47,562 bases of DNA, from assembly GCF_001546115.1 (NCBI RefSeq), contig NZ_KQ955209.1:435811-483372 (forward strand), given 5' to 3'. A program made the position numbers and the translations under genes. Shown piece after piece: positions 1 through 10,302 of the stretch. The stretch is from Paracoccus aminovorans (GTDB lineage: Bacteria > Pseudomonadota > Alphaproteobacteria > Rhodobacterales > Rhodobacteraceae). The notes under the pieces are model-generated. The model searched no databases and was not told the origin of the DNA. It worked only from the letters and a program-made list of their open reading frames with translations. Position 1 is the first letter of the stretch. Each line of letters opens with the position of its first letter.

Positions 1-1429
<1,429 letters not shown>

Positions 1430-1519
1430 TCCGGAAGAAGACAGACCTCGTCTTCCTCCAAAAGCATCCTTGGACAACCAGATCCCGCAGGGGATAACGC
1501 CGATCTCGCTTCTTTTCCG

Positions 1520-1637
1520 GTCTGGTGGCCAAAGCACGAGCAAAACACCCGATCCCATCCCGAACTCGGCCGTTAAGTGCCGTCGCGCCAATGGTACTGC
1601 GTCAATAGACGTGGGAGAGTAGGTCACCGCCAGACCT
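1520..1637 (+). rRNA. rrf: 5S ribosomal RNA
   Basis: The 118-base segment begins GTCTGGTGGCC and ends GGTCACCGCCAGACCT, so its ends pair as helix I. It contains the conserved CCGATCCCATCCCGAACTCG and GGGAGAGTAGGTC blocks of 5S rRNA. It lies about 90 bases after 23S and 56 bases before tRNA-fMet, and is presumably co-transcribed with both. Confidence 0.97.
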
Positions 1638-1693
1638 GAAAAGCAGCGAGACATCTCTCGAAACGATAACGCGCCAACACAAAGCGCAAATGG

Positions 1694-1770
<77 letters not shown>

Positions 1771-1798
1771 GAAATCTTCGCGTTATCAAGCGCTTAAG

Positions 1799-1823
1799 CG
1801 CCGCCCTCCGGGGCGGCGTTTGC
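1799..1823 (+). terminator. Terminator after rRNA operon/tRNA
   Basis: A stem of CGCCGCCC and GGGCGGCG with a four-base loop is followed by TTTGCGTTT. It sits 28 bases after the tRNA CCA end and is well placed to stop rRNA operon transcription entering element 1. Each of the other two tRNA-end copies is also followed by a hairpin and T run. Confidence 0.75.
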
Positions 1824-1930
1824 GTTTCTGCCGCCCGTGGAAGCACTGTGGAAGCAAGAGGGCGCGAAGTCCTTCATACCGCTTCGCAAATCGGCACGGT
1901 CCGAAATGAGTGCAGCATGAGCGGCTCCCC

Positions 1931-4375
1931 TCAAGGGAAGATCCTCTCGCAGGCTGACCGATGTGCCCGCGACAGCGCCTCTGGATCGATCCCAAGCCGA
2001 TCAGCGTACTGGATGCTCATGCCGTCCATCACATCGGTGATCGACGCCGCGAGCAATTCGTCCTTCGTGAGGTGCGTCCTGCGATAGACTTGGTCCATCA
2101 GGGGAAGGATGTGGCGCTGTATCTTGGTGCGTTCGCCTGGTGAGAGCCGTGCGCACAGGCAGGCATGCATGCACCAGAAGCAGGTGGCCCAGCATTCGAG
2201 CAAGTCGGCAGGAAGTTGGTCGTAGACGCTGTCGAGCTTCAAGCTTCGTATCGCGGGCTTTGACCCGCCGAAGACTCTGAAGATCAGCCGTCCGAGAACG
2301 TAGGGCCAACTGTTGGCATCGCCCTCCACGGGCAGAACCTGCAAGCTTGTCCGATCTTTCGGCTTTTCGCCTGCCTTGTCTGTGCCTCTCCAGGAGGCGG
2401 CACAGATGATCATCAGTAGGGCGCGAAGCCGCAGAAAATCGCGGGACGAAAGGCTGCCGCTCTCCTGCTTGAGCTCGATGCGCTTGGCGAAGTCCGCGGC
2501 CGCCTTCACAAGCTGATCCTTTGTTGCCTTCGCCCGACGAGCGTTGCGACGCTGCTCTTCCTCGCCTTCGTCTTGAACTGGCCGCGAAGTCGGTTTGGCC
2601 GCGAACTCCTCCCCTGCCGCCATCGCGGCTTCGGCATTCTGCGTCTCGTCCCCGAGATCGAAGGCATCCTTCAGAGCGTCCTCGTCGTTTTCATCGACCG
2701 GCATAACGAGCGAGTTCAACCCGACGATCCGGTTCAGGAAGCCGCGGACGATAGATACGTCGCTGCCGCCGAGGCTGTTGTGTTGAACATGCCCCGATTG
2801 GTGTGGCCGACGACCAGCGATGAAGTCGTCGTAGCTGAGCTGGCGGTGCTTCTGGCCGCCTTCATCCGTTTCCTTTCGAGCCTTCGGGATGGAGACGCCT
2901 TCGCCGTGCCCGTCGGCATCGCGATCTTCGATCTTCTCGAGCAAGTCCTGCACTTCGAGCAAAGCGAGGGTGGCTTCTGTTTCGCCGTCCAGCTGAGCGA
3001 GCGCATTCTCCGTTTGTCGTGAGTGTGTTTCCCGAATTTCGATCTGCAGGGCATCGATGTGCGTGATGATCCCTGGCGTGAAATCCTGCGGTCCGATCAG
3101 TCGTGCGAAGGCCGGAAGGTCATCGGTTGCCTCAATCTGGAAGCGGATTCTCCGATGATCAGCACCTTCGAGTCGTGTCGGGTTGCTGACCAGCAGCGCG
3201 CCGGAAGCAGCCATCAATTCGACTTCATATGCCTCGGGTGCGCCGATTTGCGCAGCTGGTCGCCAGCTCAGCGTGTCGCCGTGAACCGCGAAAATGCCCG
3301 GGTGACTCTGCGAGAGGGCGTCGAACGGGATGTCGTCTTCGACGTGCAGCGGCGGCAGCTTCTCAGCCTCAATTCGCCTCTCGGGCGTGAGTACCTTCTC
3401 CAGCCCCAATTCCGAGACAGCCCGACCTGGCGGCAGCTGCCGGTATAGGCTTGCCTCGCTGTTGGAGCCTGATGTGTTCCCAGTGCCAAGAGCTGCAACC
3501 GTGCAGTTCGCGCTGCCGATCAAGAGGTGGTCCGCCGTATCGGTTTGCGCGATCAGAGCTTTGGCATGGATAAAGCGACTGCCCCCAAAGCCGTCCCGGC
3601 GATAGAGTGTGATGCCGGAAATGCTCCCTGTCGCATCCCGCGGGAACAACCCGGTTTCTGTGTCGATGAGCGCAGCGATTGCCCGTGGGCGAAGCCGCTC
3701 AGCAAGAGCCGACAAGGCTCCGAGCCGCTCATCCCAATAGGGGCTGATCACGATCAGGCGTTTCACTTCGCCGTCGATCTCGCGGGCGAAGCGTGCGCCT
3801 ATGCCCTCGGCTGAGTTTGAAAATAGGAGCGCTGCCCGTGTTCCATCGCCAAGCTCGACAGGTCCCTCGGCAGGGACTGCAGAACGCAACCAGGCAGCGC
3901 GGGCGAGCATCCACTCGAACTGCGTCGGAAGCATCGGGTCAGCCGGATCGATAAGGCTGGAGAGGTAGCGATAGGCTTGGGCGATCAGACGCTGCGCGCC
4001 GTCATCTTCAACTCCAGAGGTGAGAAGCGAGACGAGTTCTAGATTTCCAGCGAGGCCGGCTGCCGTCAGGTTGGCAGACCCGATAAACAGGCGACCACCC
4101 TGACGTCCGATCTGCAAGAACAGCTTTGGGTGAAAGAGGCCCGCAACTTGCGCTCCAGAGGCGGTGTAGAGTCTTCCCGCTTGCCTTGGCAGCGGGGAGG
4201 CTCCGCCAAGTGCATGAGTCAGCATGCGTGCGTCAGCGAGGACCATGTTGTTGCGGCAACCGGCCCCCCGGATGCGTGGCAGCACGATGTTCTCGTAGGC
4301 ATCGAAGTCGATACCGAAGGTCGTGGCGATGCTGCTGTGATAGCCCTTGTCGGCGAAGCGTTCGTACAGCCTCAT
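1931..4375 (-). CDS. PLD-like (HxK) protein, third gene of Fic operon
   Basis: An 814-residue protein with two phospholipase-D-like half-sites. Near residue 102 is FHPKLFLQ followed by LFIGSANLTAAGL; near residue 270 is FIHAKALIAQ followed by LLIGSANCTVAALG. The HxK and GSxN elements are kept, but the Asp usual four residues after Lys is absent, so the family role (phosphodiesterase, often a nuclease in defence systems) is likely but activity is not certain. The C-terminal half has a charged linker (about 470-650) and no domain I recognise. Its ATG overlaps the upstream stop as ATGA, so it is translationally coupled to the unknown gene before it. The gene ends about 160 bases from tRNA-fMet, making it the leftmost cargo of element 1. 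A nuclease effector in an uncharacterised defence operon is my inference. Confidence 0.75.
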   Translation of the reverse strand: MRLYERFADKGYHSSIATTFGIDFDAYENIVLPRIRGAGCRNNMVLADARMLTHALGGASPLPRQAGRLYTASGAQVAGLFHPKLFLQIGRQGGRLFIGSANLTAAGLAGNLELVSLLTSGVEDDGAQRLIAQAYRYLSSLIDPADPMLPTQFEWMLARAAWLRSAVPAEGPVELGDGTRAALLFSNSAEGIGARFAREIDGEVKRLIVISPYWDERLGALSALAERLRPRAIAALIDTETGLFPRDATGSISGITLYRRDGFGGSRFIHAKALIAQTDTADHLLIGSANCTVAALGTGNTSGSNSEASLYRQLPPGRAVSELGLEKVLTPERRIEAEKLPPLHVEDDIPFDALSQSHPGIFAVHGDTLSWRPAAQIGAPEAYEVELMAASGALLVSNPTRLEGADHRRIRFQIEATDDLPAFARLIGPQDFTPGIITHIDALQIEIRETHSRQTENALAQLDGETEATLALLEVQDLLEKIEDRDADGHGEGVSIPKARKETDEGGQKHRQLSYDDFIAGRRPHQSGHVQHNSLGGSDVSIVRGFLNRIVGLNSLVMPVDENDEDALKDAFDLGDETQNAEAAMAAGEEFAAKPTSRPVQDEGEEEQRRNARRAKATKDQLVKAAADFAKRIELKQESGSLSSRDFLRLRALLMIICAASWRGTDKAGEKPKDRTSLQVLPVEGDANSWPYVLGRLIFRVFGGSKPAIRSLKLDSVYDQLPADLLECWATCFWCMHACLCARLSPGERTKIQRHILPLMDQVYRRTHLTKDELLAASITDVMDGMSIQYADRLGIDPEALSRAHRSACERIFP

Positions 4376-6054
4376 GAATAGATAGCCTCTCGCCCCGCCT
4401 CGGTGAGGCCGGTGTTGCCCAGCAGTCCAATATCCTTGAGGAAGGTAATGGCGGGGCCCAGCCGCGGATTAGTGAAGACCGGACCGTCCTTCTCCCGGAG
4501 CCGCAGCTTGCCGTCATCGGACTCGATCAGGAACGTATAGTCTCCTTGGTGGCGCAGCTTTCGCAAGGCAACCCACAGATGCCGACGGATCACCCGCTCT
4601 TCCAGGACGCGCTCGATCGTCTGCCCAAATGGGGCCTCGCGATGCCGATCGAGGAATCGCGTTTCACTTAGCAGCGACCGGAAGGCGTCTGGATTGAAGC
4701 CGCCGAGTGGTTCCGTCAGGTCCGCCCCCACCAGGTCAATCCGCCGATGCAGTATGGCAAGCAGGCGAACGGCCTTTGCTGCCGTTTCCGGCGTACATAT
4801 CCGCGCGTCGTCACGGCCGGCCCGAATGATCTCATTGGTTAGCGAAACCTCGGAGTCGGGATCGCTTGCATCGAAGGCGTTCGAAGCGGGCTCCAACTCA
4901 TCAAGTAGGGCCGACCAAGTTTCCGGCACAGGTGATATTTCTGTTAGAATGTGTTGCGCACAGCGCCCGATCAGTCGCTCCATTCCCAGACCAGAGGGAT
5001 AATCACCCAACGTATCGAGCGTGAACTTCAGCAGCGCCTCATGCGCGATGTGGCACAGATCATTTGCGTGATACACCCACCATCGCGACCGCTGCGCTTC
5101 GAGCGATGGATCGTCGAGGCTCAGGATGTTTCCTTGCTGATCGTGACCCGCGTAAAGCACCCATCGAACTTCATCGGCTCGGGGCTCCCGCTCCAGGAAG
5201 TCCGCCACCTTGAGGATCAGTAGGATGCTCAGCTTGCGCGCCAGCGCCCCGCTCGACGGAGCACTGGCGCGTGACAGGAGGATTGCTTCGTAGAATTTCT
5301 GCTCCGTGCTCTCGCGGGCAATCCGTGAAGGCAGCAAGGGAGCGAGTTCGTCGAGCTCGTCGTGAGTGACCGATCCAAGCTTGATCAGCCTGAAATAGAG
5401 CTCAGCCCGTGAACCGAGCGAGTGTTCGAAGGCCTGCGCAAGTCCCTCGCCAAGGTCCTTGCTGGGCAGCGGAATCTCATGGTCGTCGGAGCGGTCGAAG
5501 ATGCCGATTTCAAAGAGCTGACTGCGATAGGCTGCGCCGAAGGCGCCCCAGGCCTGTTTCAGGTAGTAGGCCTCGCTGCCAGGCTCGGCAGCCTCCTTGA
5601 AATCGATGGTGTCGTCGGGCGCCTCTTCGAGCGTTCTCGTGGCCCAGTCCGTTCCGGCGACGCCGGGCTCACCTCCATGGTGCGTTGCGACGAGCGCATA
5701 AAGCGCTTCAGCACGCCTTACGTGCCGCTTCCAGTTGTTCGGGTCGGTATCACCGATCTCCTTGGCATAACGCTGCGCCAGCCAAGCATAGAGCCCATAG
5801 TAGCGCATCCGCAGTGTCACGTTCGATATGCCGGGCAAAAGCGACTGGTAGAGATTTACGCTACTGTTTTGCATCCCGAGCGGGTCCAGACCGTTCTTCT
5901 TGCGGTACTCGGTCCACTCGGGAAAGGCGATGAGATCCTGATTTTCGGCCGGCTCGTTCAACGTTCTTAATTCCTGTTCCGAAATTTGCTCGTTCCCGAT
6001 GCTTTTCCCACGTTCCTTCTCCGCACGACCGGCTTCGGCAGCTCTCTGAATCAC
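4372..6054 (-). CDS. Unrecognised protein, middle gene of Fic-PLD operon
   Basis: About 560 residues, soluble, with no family I can name. The most conserved-looking part is near the N-terminus, around GLDPLGMQNSSVNLYQSLL and a following aromatic-rich helix (RMRYYGLYAWLAQRYA). The C-terminal 40 residues (ending in TGLTEAGREAIYS) resemble a winged-helix tail. The reading frame is open further upstream, over the Fic gene. I chose GTG at 6054 because it overlaps the Fic stop as GTGA; a TTG near 5960 preceded by AGGA is the alternative. Its own stop overlaps the PLD ATG. Being locked between a Fic protein and a PLD-like protein suggests it works with them, perhaps as a sensor or adaptor, but this is inference. 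Confidence 0.7.
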   Translation of the reverse strand: MIQRAAEAGRAEKERGKSIGNEQISEQELRTLNEPAENQDLIAFPEWTEYRKKNGLDPLGMQNSSVNLYQSLLPGISNVTLRMRYYGLYAWLAQRYAKEIGDTDPNNWKRHVRRAEALYALVATHHGGEPGVAGTDWATRTLEEAPDDTIDFKEAAEPGSEAYYLKQAWGAFGAAYRSQLFEIGIFDRSDDHEIPLPSKDLGEGLAQAFEHSLGSRAELYFRLIKLGSVTHDELDELAPLLPSRIARESTEQKFYEAILLSRASAPSSGALARKLSILLILKVADFLEREPRADEVRWVLYAGHDQQGNILSLDDPSLEAQRSRWWVYHANDLCHIAHEALLKFTLDTLGDYPSGLGMERLIGRCAQHILTEISPVPETWSALLDELEPASNAFDASDPDSEVSLTNEIIRAGRDDARICTPETAAKAVRLLAILHRRIDLVGADLTEPLGGFNPDAFRSLLSETRFLDRHREAPFGQTIERVLEERVIRRHLWVALRKLRHQGDYTFLIESDDGKLRLREKDGPVFTNPRLGPAITFLKDIGLLGNTGLTEAGREAIYS

Positions 6055-7223
6055 AGGGGCTCTGTTCCCCGGCTGAGTATGCTCAAGTAGTCGCTGTAGA
6101 CATACATCCGGCCACGCTGCTTGCCCGTCACCTCCCGCACGATGCCGAGATCCTCCAGATGCTGGATCGACTTCGCAATTGTCGGGGGCGAGATGCTCAG
6201 CCGCTGCGCCGCCGCGGGAATGCCGATGATCGGCTTCTGCTGAAGCAGCTGGTGAACCCGGAGGGCGGATGCGGCCGGGCGTCCGAGATCCTCGATCCGG
6301 TGCCGATCGGCTTCGAACAGAGCGAGGATCTCGCGCGCCGCCTCGGACGCCTGCAAAGATGTCTCGGCGATGCCGTCGAGGAAGAACTCCAGCCATGTCT
6401 CCCAGTCGCCATTCTCGCGGACCTGTTGCAGCAGGTCGTAATACTGGCGGCGATGTGTCTTGAAGTAGAGGCTGAGATAGAGGATCGGCTCCTTCAGGAT
6501 CCCCTGCGTACAGAGCAGGAAGGTGATCAGCAGGCGGCCGAGGCGTCCGTTTCCGTCGAGGAACGGGTGGATGGTCTCGAACTGCACATGGACCAGCCCT
6601 GCCTTGATGAGGGTCGGCATCTCCGGCGTGTCGGTATGGATGAACGCCTCCAGGTCCGACATGAGGTCGAGGACGTTCTCGGGGGGCGGCGGGACGAAGA
6701 GCGCATTGCCCGGCCGCGTTCCGCCGATCCAGTTCTGCGAATGTCGGAACTCTCCCGGCTGCTTCGTGCTCCCGCGTCCCTTTTCGAGAAGGATGGCGTG
6801 GATTTCCCGGATCAGGCGCAAAGAGAGCGGAAAGCCCCCCCGGATCCTGTCAAGTCCGTAGTTCATCGCGGCGACGTAGTTTGACACCTCCTGGACGTCG
6901 TCAAGTGGGACGCCTGGCGCATCCTCGATCTCGAACAGCAACAAGTCTGAGAGCGACGACTGCGTACCCTCGATCTGCGACGACAGCAGCGCCTCCTTCC
7001 GGACGTACATGTAGAGGAAGAGCGGGGTGTCGGGGAGGATCGAGGTTACACCATCGAGACGGCCGATCGCCCGGTTCGCACGCTCGAGCGGTCGGTGGAG
7101 CCGATCCATGGCAACAGGCGGCGCTGGTGGCAGTGAAGGAGGAACGAATGCCTCGGCTCGCTCGCCTGCAGTCGAGATGGTGACGCGCTGACCCAACCGT
7201 GATGGCTCTGGTGCTAACGCCAT
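6051..7223 (-). CDS. Fic family protein (AMPylase-like) with wHTH tail
   Basis: A 390-residue Fic protein. The catalytic motif HPFLDGNGRLGR (about residues 229-240) is complete, with the catalytic His and the nucleotide-binding DGNGR loop. Upstream is SSQIEGT, matching the inhibitory [ST]xxxE[GN] helix, so the enzyme carries its own autoinhibitor in the N-terminal half. The last about 75 residues form a winged-helix DNA-binding domain (HQLLQQKPIIGIPAAAQRL and following). Fic proteins transfer AMP to target hydroxyl groups. The ATG at 7223 is preferred over upstream starts because it lies just below the AAAGGATCCTTT palindrome and an AAGGA stretch. It heads a three-gene coupled operon with the unknown protein and the PLD protein; the wHTH could make it autoregulatory. 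Confidence 0.9.
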   Translation of the reverse strand: MALAPEPSRLGQRVTISTAGERAEAFVPPSLPPAPPVAMDRLHRPLERANRAIGRLDGVTSILPDTPLFLYMYVRKEALLSSQIEGTQSSLSDLLLFEIEDAPGVPLDDVQEVSNYVAAMNYGLDRIRGGFPLSLRLIREIHAILLEKGRGSTKQPGEFRHSQNWIGGTRPGNALFVPPPPENVLDLMSDLEAFIHTDTPEMPTLIKAGLVHVQFETIHPFLDGNGRLGRLLITFLLCTQGILKEPILYLSLYFKTHRRQYYDLLQQVRENGDWETWLEFFLDGIAETSLQASEAAREILALFEADRHRIEDLGRPAASALRVHQLLQQKPIIGIPAAAQRLSISPPTIAKSIQHLEDLGIVREVTGKQRGRMYVYSDYLSILSRGTEPL

Positions 7224-7230
7224 GGTTGAA

Positions 7231-7313
7231 AAAGGATCCTTTCCTTGGCAGGGTGTGTGAGAAAGGATATCGCGCATTCCTTTCTTTACCACAGTTCTAG
7301 CGGAAGGTTCCTT
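7231..7313. promoter_or_regulatory. Palindromic operator candidates upstream of fic
   Basis: Three related dyads lie just upstream of the fic start: AAAGGATCCTTT (7231-7242, perfect); GAAAGGAT, seven bases, ATTCCTTTC (7261-7284); and GGAAGGTTCCTT (7302-7313, imperfect). The shared AAGG/CCTT half-site and clustering between fic and the divergent gene at 7386 suggest binding by one dimeric repressor, possibly the Fic protein's own winged-helix domain. No convincing -10/-35 pair was fixed. Confidence 0.5.
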
Positions 7314-7385
7314 GTCTTGTCGAGCGCACTTTACCTCTGTCAGCACCAGGCCGGGGTCGGCCTAGTCCTCTGAACCGGTGGCGCG

Positions 7386-7717
7386 ATGGGACATCAGCGC
7401 CTCGGAAAACTCCCCACCCACCGATACCTGCCGGACATTGTCAGGTATCTGGTGAAGGGCGGCACGCCCACCGCGCACTTGGTGGAACAGATCACCGAAG
7501 TGGGACGGGATGCACTGAAGCGTGCCCTGAAGGATCCTGTCTTCGTAGAAGCGTTGTGGCTGCTCATCAGGTTGCCGCAGGCGGCCGCGTCGAGGGACTT
7601 CGGGGCGGCTCTCGCCGAGATCGGCATGGGCGCACAGCGGCCGACATCAGTCGCGGAACTGATGGTTGCCTTCGACAATGCGCTCGAGCGCGTGCAGCGG
7701 CGCGAACATCGGGATGC
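7386..7717 (+). pseudogene. Unrecognised gene cut off by IS3 copy 1
   Basis: An open frame of 110 codons from ATG 7386 that stops being native at 7718, where the IS3 left end begins. The visible protein is helical and Arg/Ala-rich (start MGHQRLGKLPTHRYL) with no motif I recognise. It is divergent from fic with about 160 bases between them, so it may share the palindromic control region. No continuation of the gene is found beyond IS3 copy 1 or at the other IS copies in the window, so its 3' part has been lost. Whether it belonged to the Fic-PLD module cannot be told. Confidence 0.5.
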
Positions 7718-7783
7718 TGGAGTGCCCCCACTGAAGTGGTCCACCCACTGGGATAGAAATATCCTGTTCAGGAGGACCATCAG

Positions 7784-8062
7784 ATGGCAGGCAAGCGAGA
7801 CAAACCGGAAGACATCGTTCTGAAGCTTCGACAGATTGAAGTGCTTCATGGACAGGGAATGGCAATTTCCGACGCGGTGCGGCAGATCGGCGTGACCGAG
7901 CCGACGTATTATCGCTGGCGCAAGCAGTATGGCGGCATGAACCGGGATCAGCTGAAGCGTCTCAAGGAGCTTGAGGCGGAGAACCAGCGGTTGCGGCGCG
8001 CGGTGTCAGATCTGACCTTGGACAAGATGATCCTGAGCGAGGCTGCACGGGGAAACTTCTAA
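7784..8062 (+). CDS. IS3 transposase OrfA, copy 1
   Basis: A 92-residue protein with an N-terminal helix-turn-helix (DAVRQIGVTEPTYYRWRKQY) and a leucine-zipper-like C-terminus (LKELEAENQRLRRAV), as in OrfA of the IS3 family. It binds the terminal repeats. A GGAAAC-type stretch just before its TAA, where the orfB frame is open in the -1 phase, suggests a programmed frameshift producing the OrfAB transposase. Confidence 0.95.
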   Translation: MAGKRDKPEDIVLKLRQIEVLHGQGMAISDAVRQIGVTEPTYYRWRKQYGGMNRDQLKRLKELEAENQRLRRAVSDLTLDKMILSEAARGNF

Positions 8063-8094
8063 GCCCTTCGCGCCGTCGCCAGTGCATTGACCAT

Positions 8095-8910
8095 GTGCGG
8101 CAGGCGCTCGGCATATCCGAGCGCCGCGCCTGCCGCATCCTCGGGCAGCACCGCTCGACGCAACGCAAGGTTCCTTGCGGCGCCCCGGACGAAGAACGGC
8201 TGACGGAAGACATCATCACGCTCGCTCGCACCTACGGGCGATATGGCTATCGGATGATCACCGGATTGCTGAACAACGCCGGTTGGCATGTAAATCATAA
8301 ACGCGTGGAACGGATATGGCGGCGTGAAGGGCTGAAGGTCCCGCAAAAGCAGGCAAAGAAGGGTCGGCTCTGGTTGAACGACGGGTCCTGCGTCCGTCTC
8401 CGGCCGGAGCACCCGAACCACGTCTGGTCCTATGATTTCGTTCAGGACCGGACACATGACGGACGGCTGTTTCGGACGCTCAATATCATCGACGAATTCA
8501 CGAAGGAGGCGCTGGTGATCCGTGTAAACCGCAGGCTCAATTCCACCGACGTAATCGACGCCCTGACGGATCTGTTCATCTTGCGTGGCCCGCCTGCGTT
8601 CATAAGGTCCGACAATGGCGCGGAATTCATTGCCAAGAAGGTGCAGGGCTGGATCGGCGCAGTTGGTGCCAAGACCGCGTTCATCGAGCCGGGTTCACCC
8701 TGGGAGAACGGGTATTGCGAGAGCTTCAACGCTCGATTCCGCGACGAACTCCTGGATGCAGAAGTCTTCTATTCGCTCAGGGAGGCCCAGATCCTCATCG
8801 AGCGATGGCGCCGCCACTACAACACTGTCAGGCCGCACAGCTCCCTGGGATACCGCCCACCCGCACCGGAAGCCGTCATCCCAATAGACCAGCGGCCGAC
8901 GATGCACTAA
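8095..8910 (+). CDS. IS3 transposase OrfB (DDE), copy 1
   Basis: An rve integrase-core transposase with the DDE triad: first Asp in VWSYDFVQDRT, second in RSDNGAEF, Glu in SPWENGYCESF, followed by the usual TVRPHSSLGYRPP end. GTG 8095 is a possible internal start, but the frame is open back into the 3' end of orfA (reading KLLSPSRRRQCIDHV), so the working protein is probably OrfAB made by -1 frameshift near 8050. The gene is intact and the element may still be mobile, consistent with several same-sequence copies in this window. Confidence 0.95.
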   Translation: MRQALGISERRACRILGQHRSTQRKVPCGAPDEERLTEDIITLARTYGRYGYRMITGLLNNAGWHVNHKRVERIWRREGLKVPQKQAKKGRLWLNDGSCVRLRPEHPNHVWSYDFVQDRTHDGRLFRTLNIIDEFTKEALVIRVNRRLNSTDVIDALTDLFILRGPPAFIRSDNGAEFIAKKVQGWIGAVGAKTAFIEPGSPWENGYCESFNARFRDELLDAEVFYSLREAQILIERWRRHYNTVRPHSSLGYRPPAPEAVIPIDQRPTMH

Positions 8911-8982
8911 CAATCAACCCGGACCACTCGGTGGGGGCAGTCCAGCCCGCGGGCCGATGCTGCTTTGACAGGTTTTTGACGC

Positions 8983-10302
8983 ATGTCCCTCTGGTCCCGT
9001 CTCTTCGGCGCGCGTGACAGCGCGGCGCCCGCTGGTGCCGTGCATCTGCCGCAGCCGGACCTGCACCCGCAGGCGTCCCTGGGATCGATGGGCGGCACGG
9101 TGGTGCACACCTCGGCCGAGCTGGAGCAGGTCCTCCGCGGCGGTTCGGCCACGGCGGCCGGGGTGAGCGTCTCGCCCGAGACCGCTCTCACAGTGGCCGC
9201 CGTCCACGCCTGCGTGCGCATCATCGCGGGTGCAGTTGCGACGCTGCCGCTGCAGTTGCGCCGTCGCATCGACGACCGCACACGGGAGGACGCCTCGAAC
9301 GATCCGCTCTGGCACCTGCTGCGGCGCCGGCCCAACCGCTGGCAGACACCCTCGCAGTTCCGCCGCATGATGCAGACGCATCTGCTGCTGCGTGGCAATG
9401 CCTATGCGATGATCGTCCGTTCGCGCGGACAGGTCCGGGAGCTGATCCCGTTGCAGCCCGATCGGGTGGCCTGTCGTCAGAGGGACGATCTGGCGCTCGA
9501 GTATATCTACACCCGCCGCGACGGGCTGCGCGTGGAACTCGGGCAGGCCGAGATGTTCCATCTCGTCGGCATGTCGCTCGATGGCGTCACCGGCGTGTCG
9601 GTCATCACCCATGCCCGGGAGACGATCGGGCTGTCGCTGGCGATGGAGGAGCACGGCGCCTCGACCTTCCGCAATGGTGCCCGGGTCTCGGGCGTGCTGC
9701 GCCACCCCGGACGGCTCGGGCCAGAGGCGGTGGCCAACCTCAAGGCGGGCCTCGACGAGTTCCGTTCGGGCGGCGAGCAGGAAGGCCGGCACCTGATCCT
9801 CGAGGAAGGCATGGACTACGCCCGCATGGCGATGACCGCCGAGGACGCGCAATGGATCGAGAGCCGCCGCTTCACCCGCGCCGACATAGCCATGTTCTTC
9901 GGGGTGCCGCCGCACATGATCGGCGACACCGAGAAGTCGACCAGCTGGGGCACCGGCATCGAGCAGCAGTCGATCGGCTTTGTCGCCTACACGCTCGAGG
10001 ATCACCTCACGACCTGGGAGGAGACCATTGCCCGCGACCTGATCGATCCCACCCGCACCGATCTCTATGCCCGCTTCAACCGGGCGGCCCTCGTCAAGGG
10101 CGACATCAAGGCCCGCTGGGAGGCCTACGTGAAGGGACTGCAATGGGGCGTCTGGAGCCCCAACGAAATCCGAACGCTGGAGGACGAGAACCCGCGTGCG
10201 GGCGGCGACGTCTATTACCCGCCGCCCAACATGACGGCACCACCGGAGACGGACCAGGAGGGCGACGGACCGCCGCCGGAGACAGAGGAGCGAGAGCCAT
10301 GA
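8983..10302 (+). CDS. Phage portal protein, HK97 type
   Basis: A 439-residue portal protein, the usual length. The conserved C-terminal core is visible, including FGVPPHMIGDTEKSTSWG and the following IEQQSIGFVAYTLEDHL. It would form the dodecameric DNA-entry ring of a siphovirus-like head. It begins only 38 bases after the IS3 right end; the terminase genes that normally precede it are absent, so an IS-linked deletion or rearrangement is likely. Its stop overlaps the next start as ATGA. The C-terminus is proline and acid rich. Confidence 0.93.
   Translation: MSLWSRLFGARDSAAPAGAVHLPQPDLHPQASLGSMGGTVVHTSAELEQVLRGGSATAAGVSVSPETALTVAAVHACVRIIAGAVATLPLQLRRRIDDRTREDASNDPLWHLLRRRPNRWQTPSQFRRMMQTHLLLRGNAYAMIVRSRGQVRELIPLQPDRVACRQRDDLALEYIYTRRDGLRVELGQAEMFHLVGMSLDGVTGVSVITHARETIGLSLAMEEHGASTFRNGARVSGVLRHPGRLGPEAVANLKAGLDEFRSGGEQEGRHLILEEGMDYARMAMTAEDAQWIESRRFTRADIAMFFGVPPHMIGDTEKSTSWGTGIEQQSIGFVAYTLEDHLTTWEETIARDLIDPTRTDLYARFNRAALVKGDIKARWEAYVKGLQWGVWSPNEIRTLEDENPRAGGDVYYPPPNMTAPPETDQEGDGPPPETEEREP

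Larger units (their letters stand above)
7718..8944 (+). mobile_element. IS3-family insertion sequence, copy 1 (complete)
   Basis: 1227 bp bounded by imperfect inverted repeats: left TGGAGTGCCCCCACTGAAGT, right (reverse) TGGACTGCCCCCACCGAGT. It holds orfA and orfB of an IS3-family transposase. An apparently identical full copy of the same length lies at 39711-40937 in reverse orientation, a third begins at 46557, and a right-end fragment is at 39422-39710. The flanks (ATGC on the left, GCCC on the right) show no target duplication, so the flanks were probably rearranged after insertion: a broken gene is on the left and a phage block lacking terminase on the right. Confidence 0.95.
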
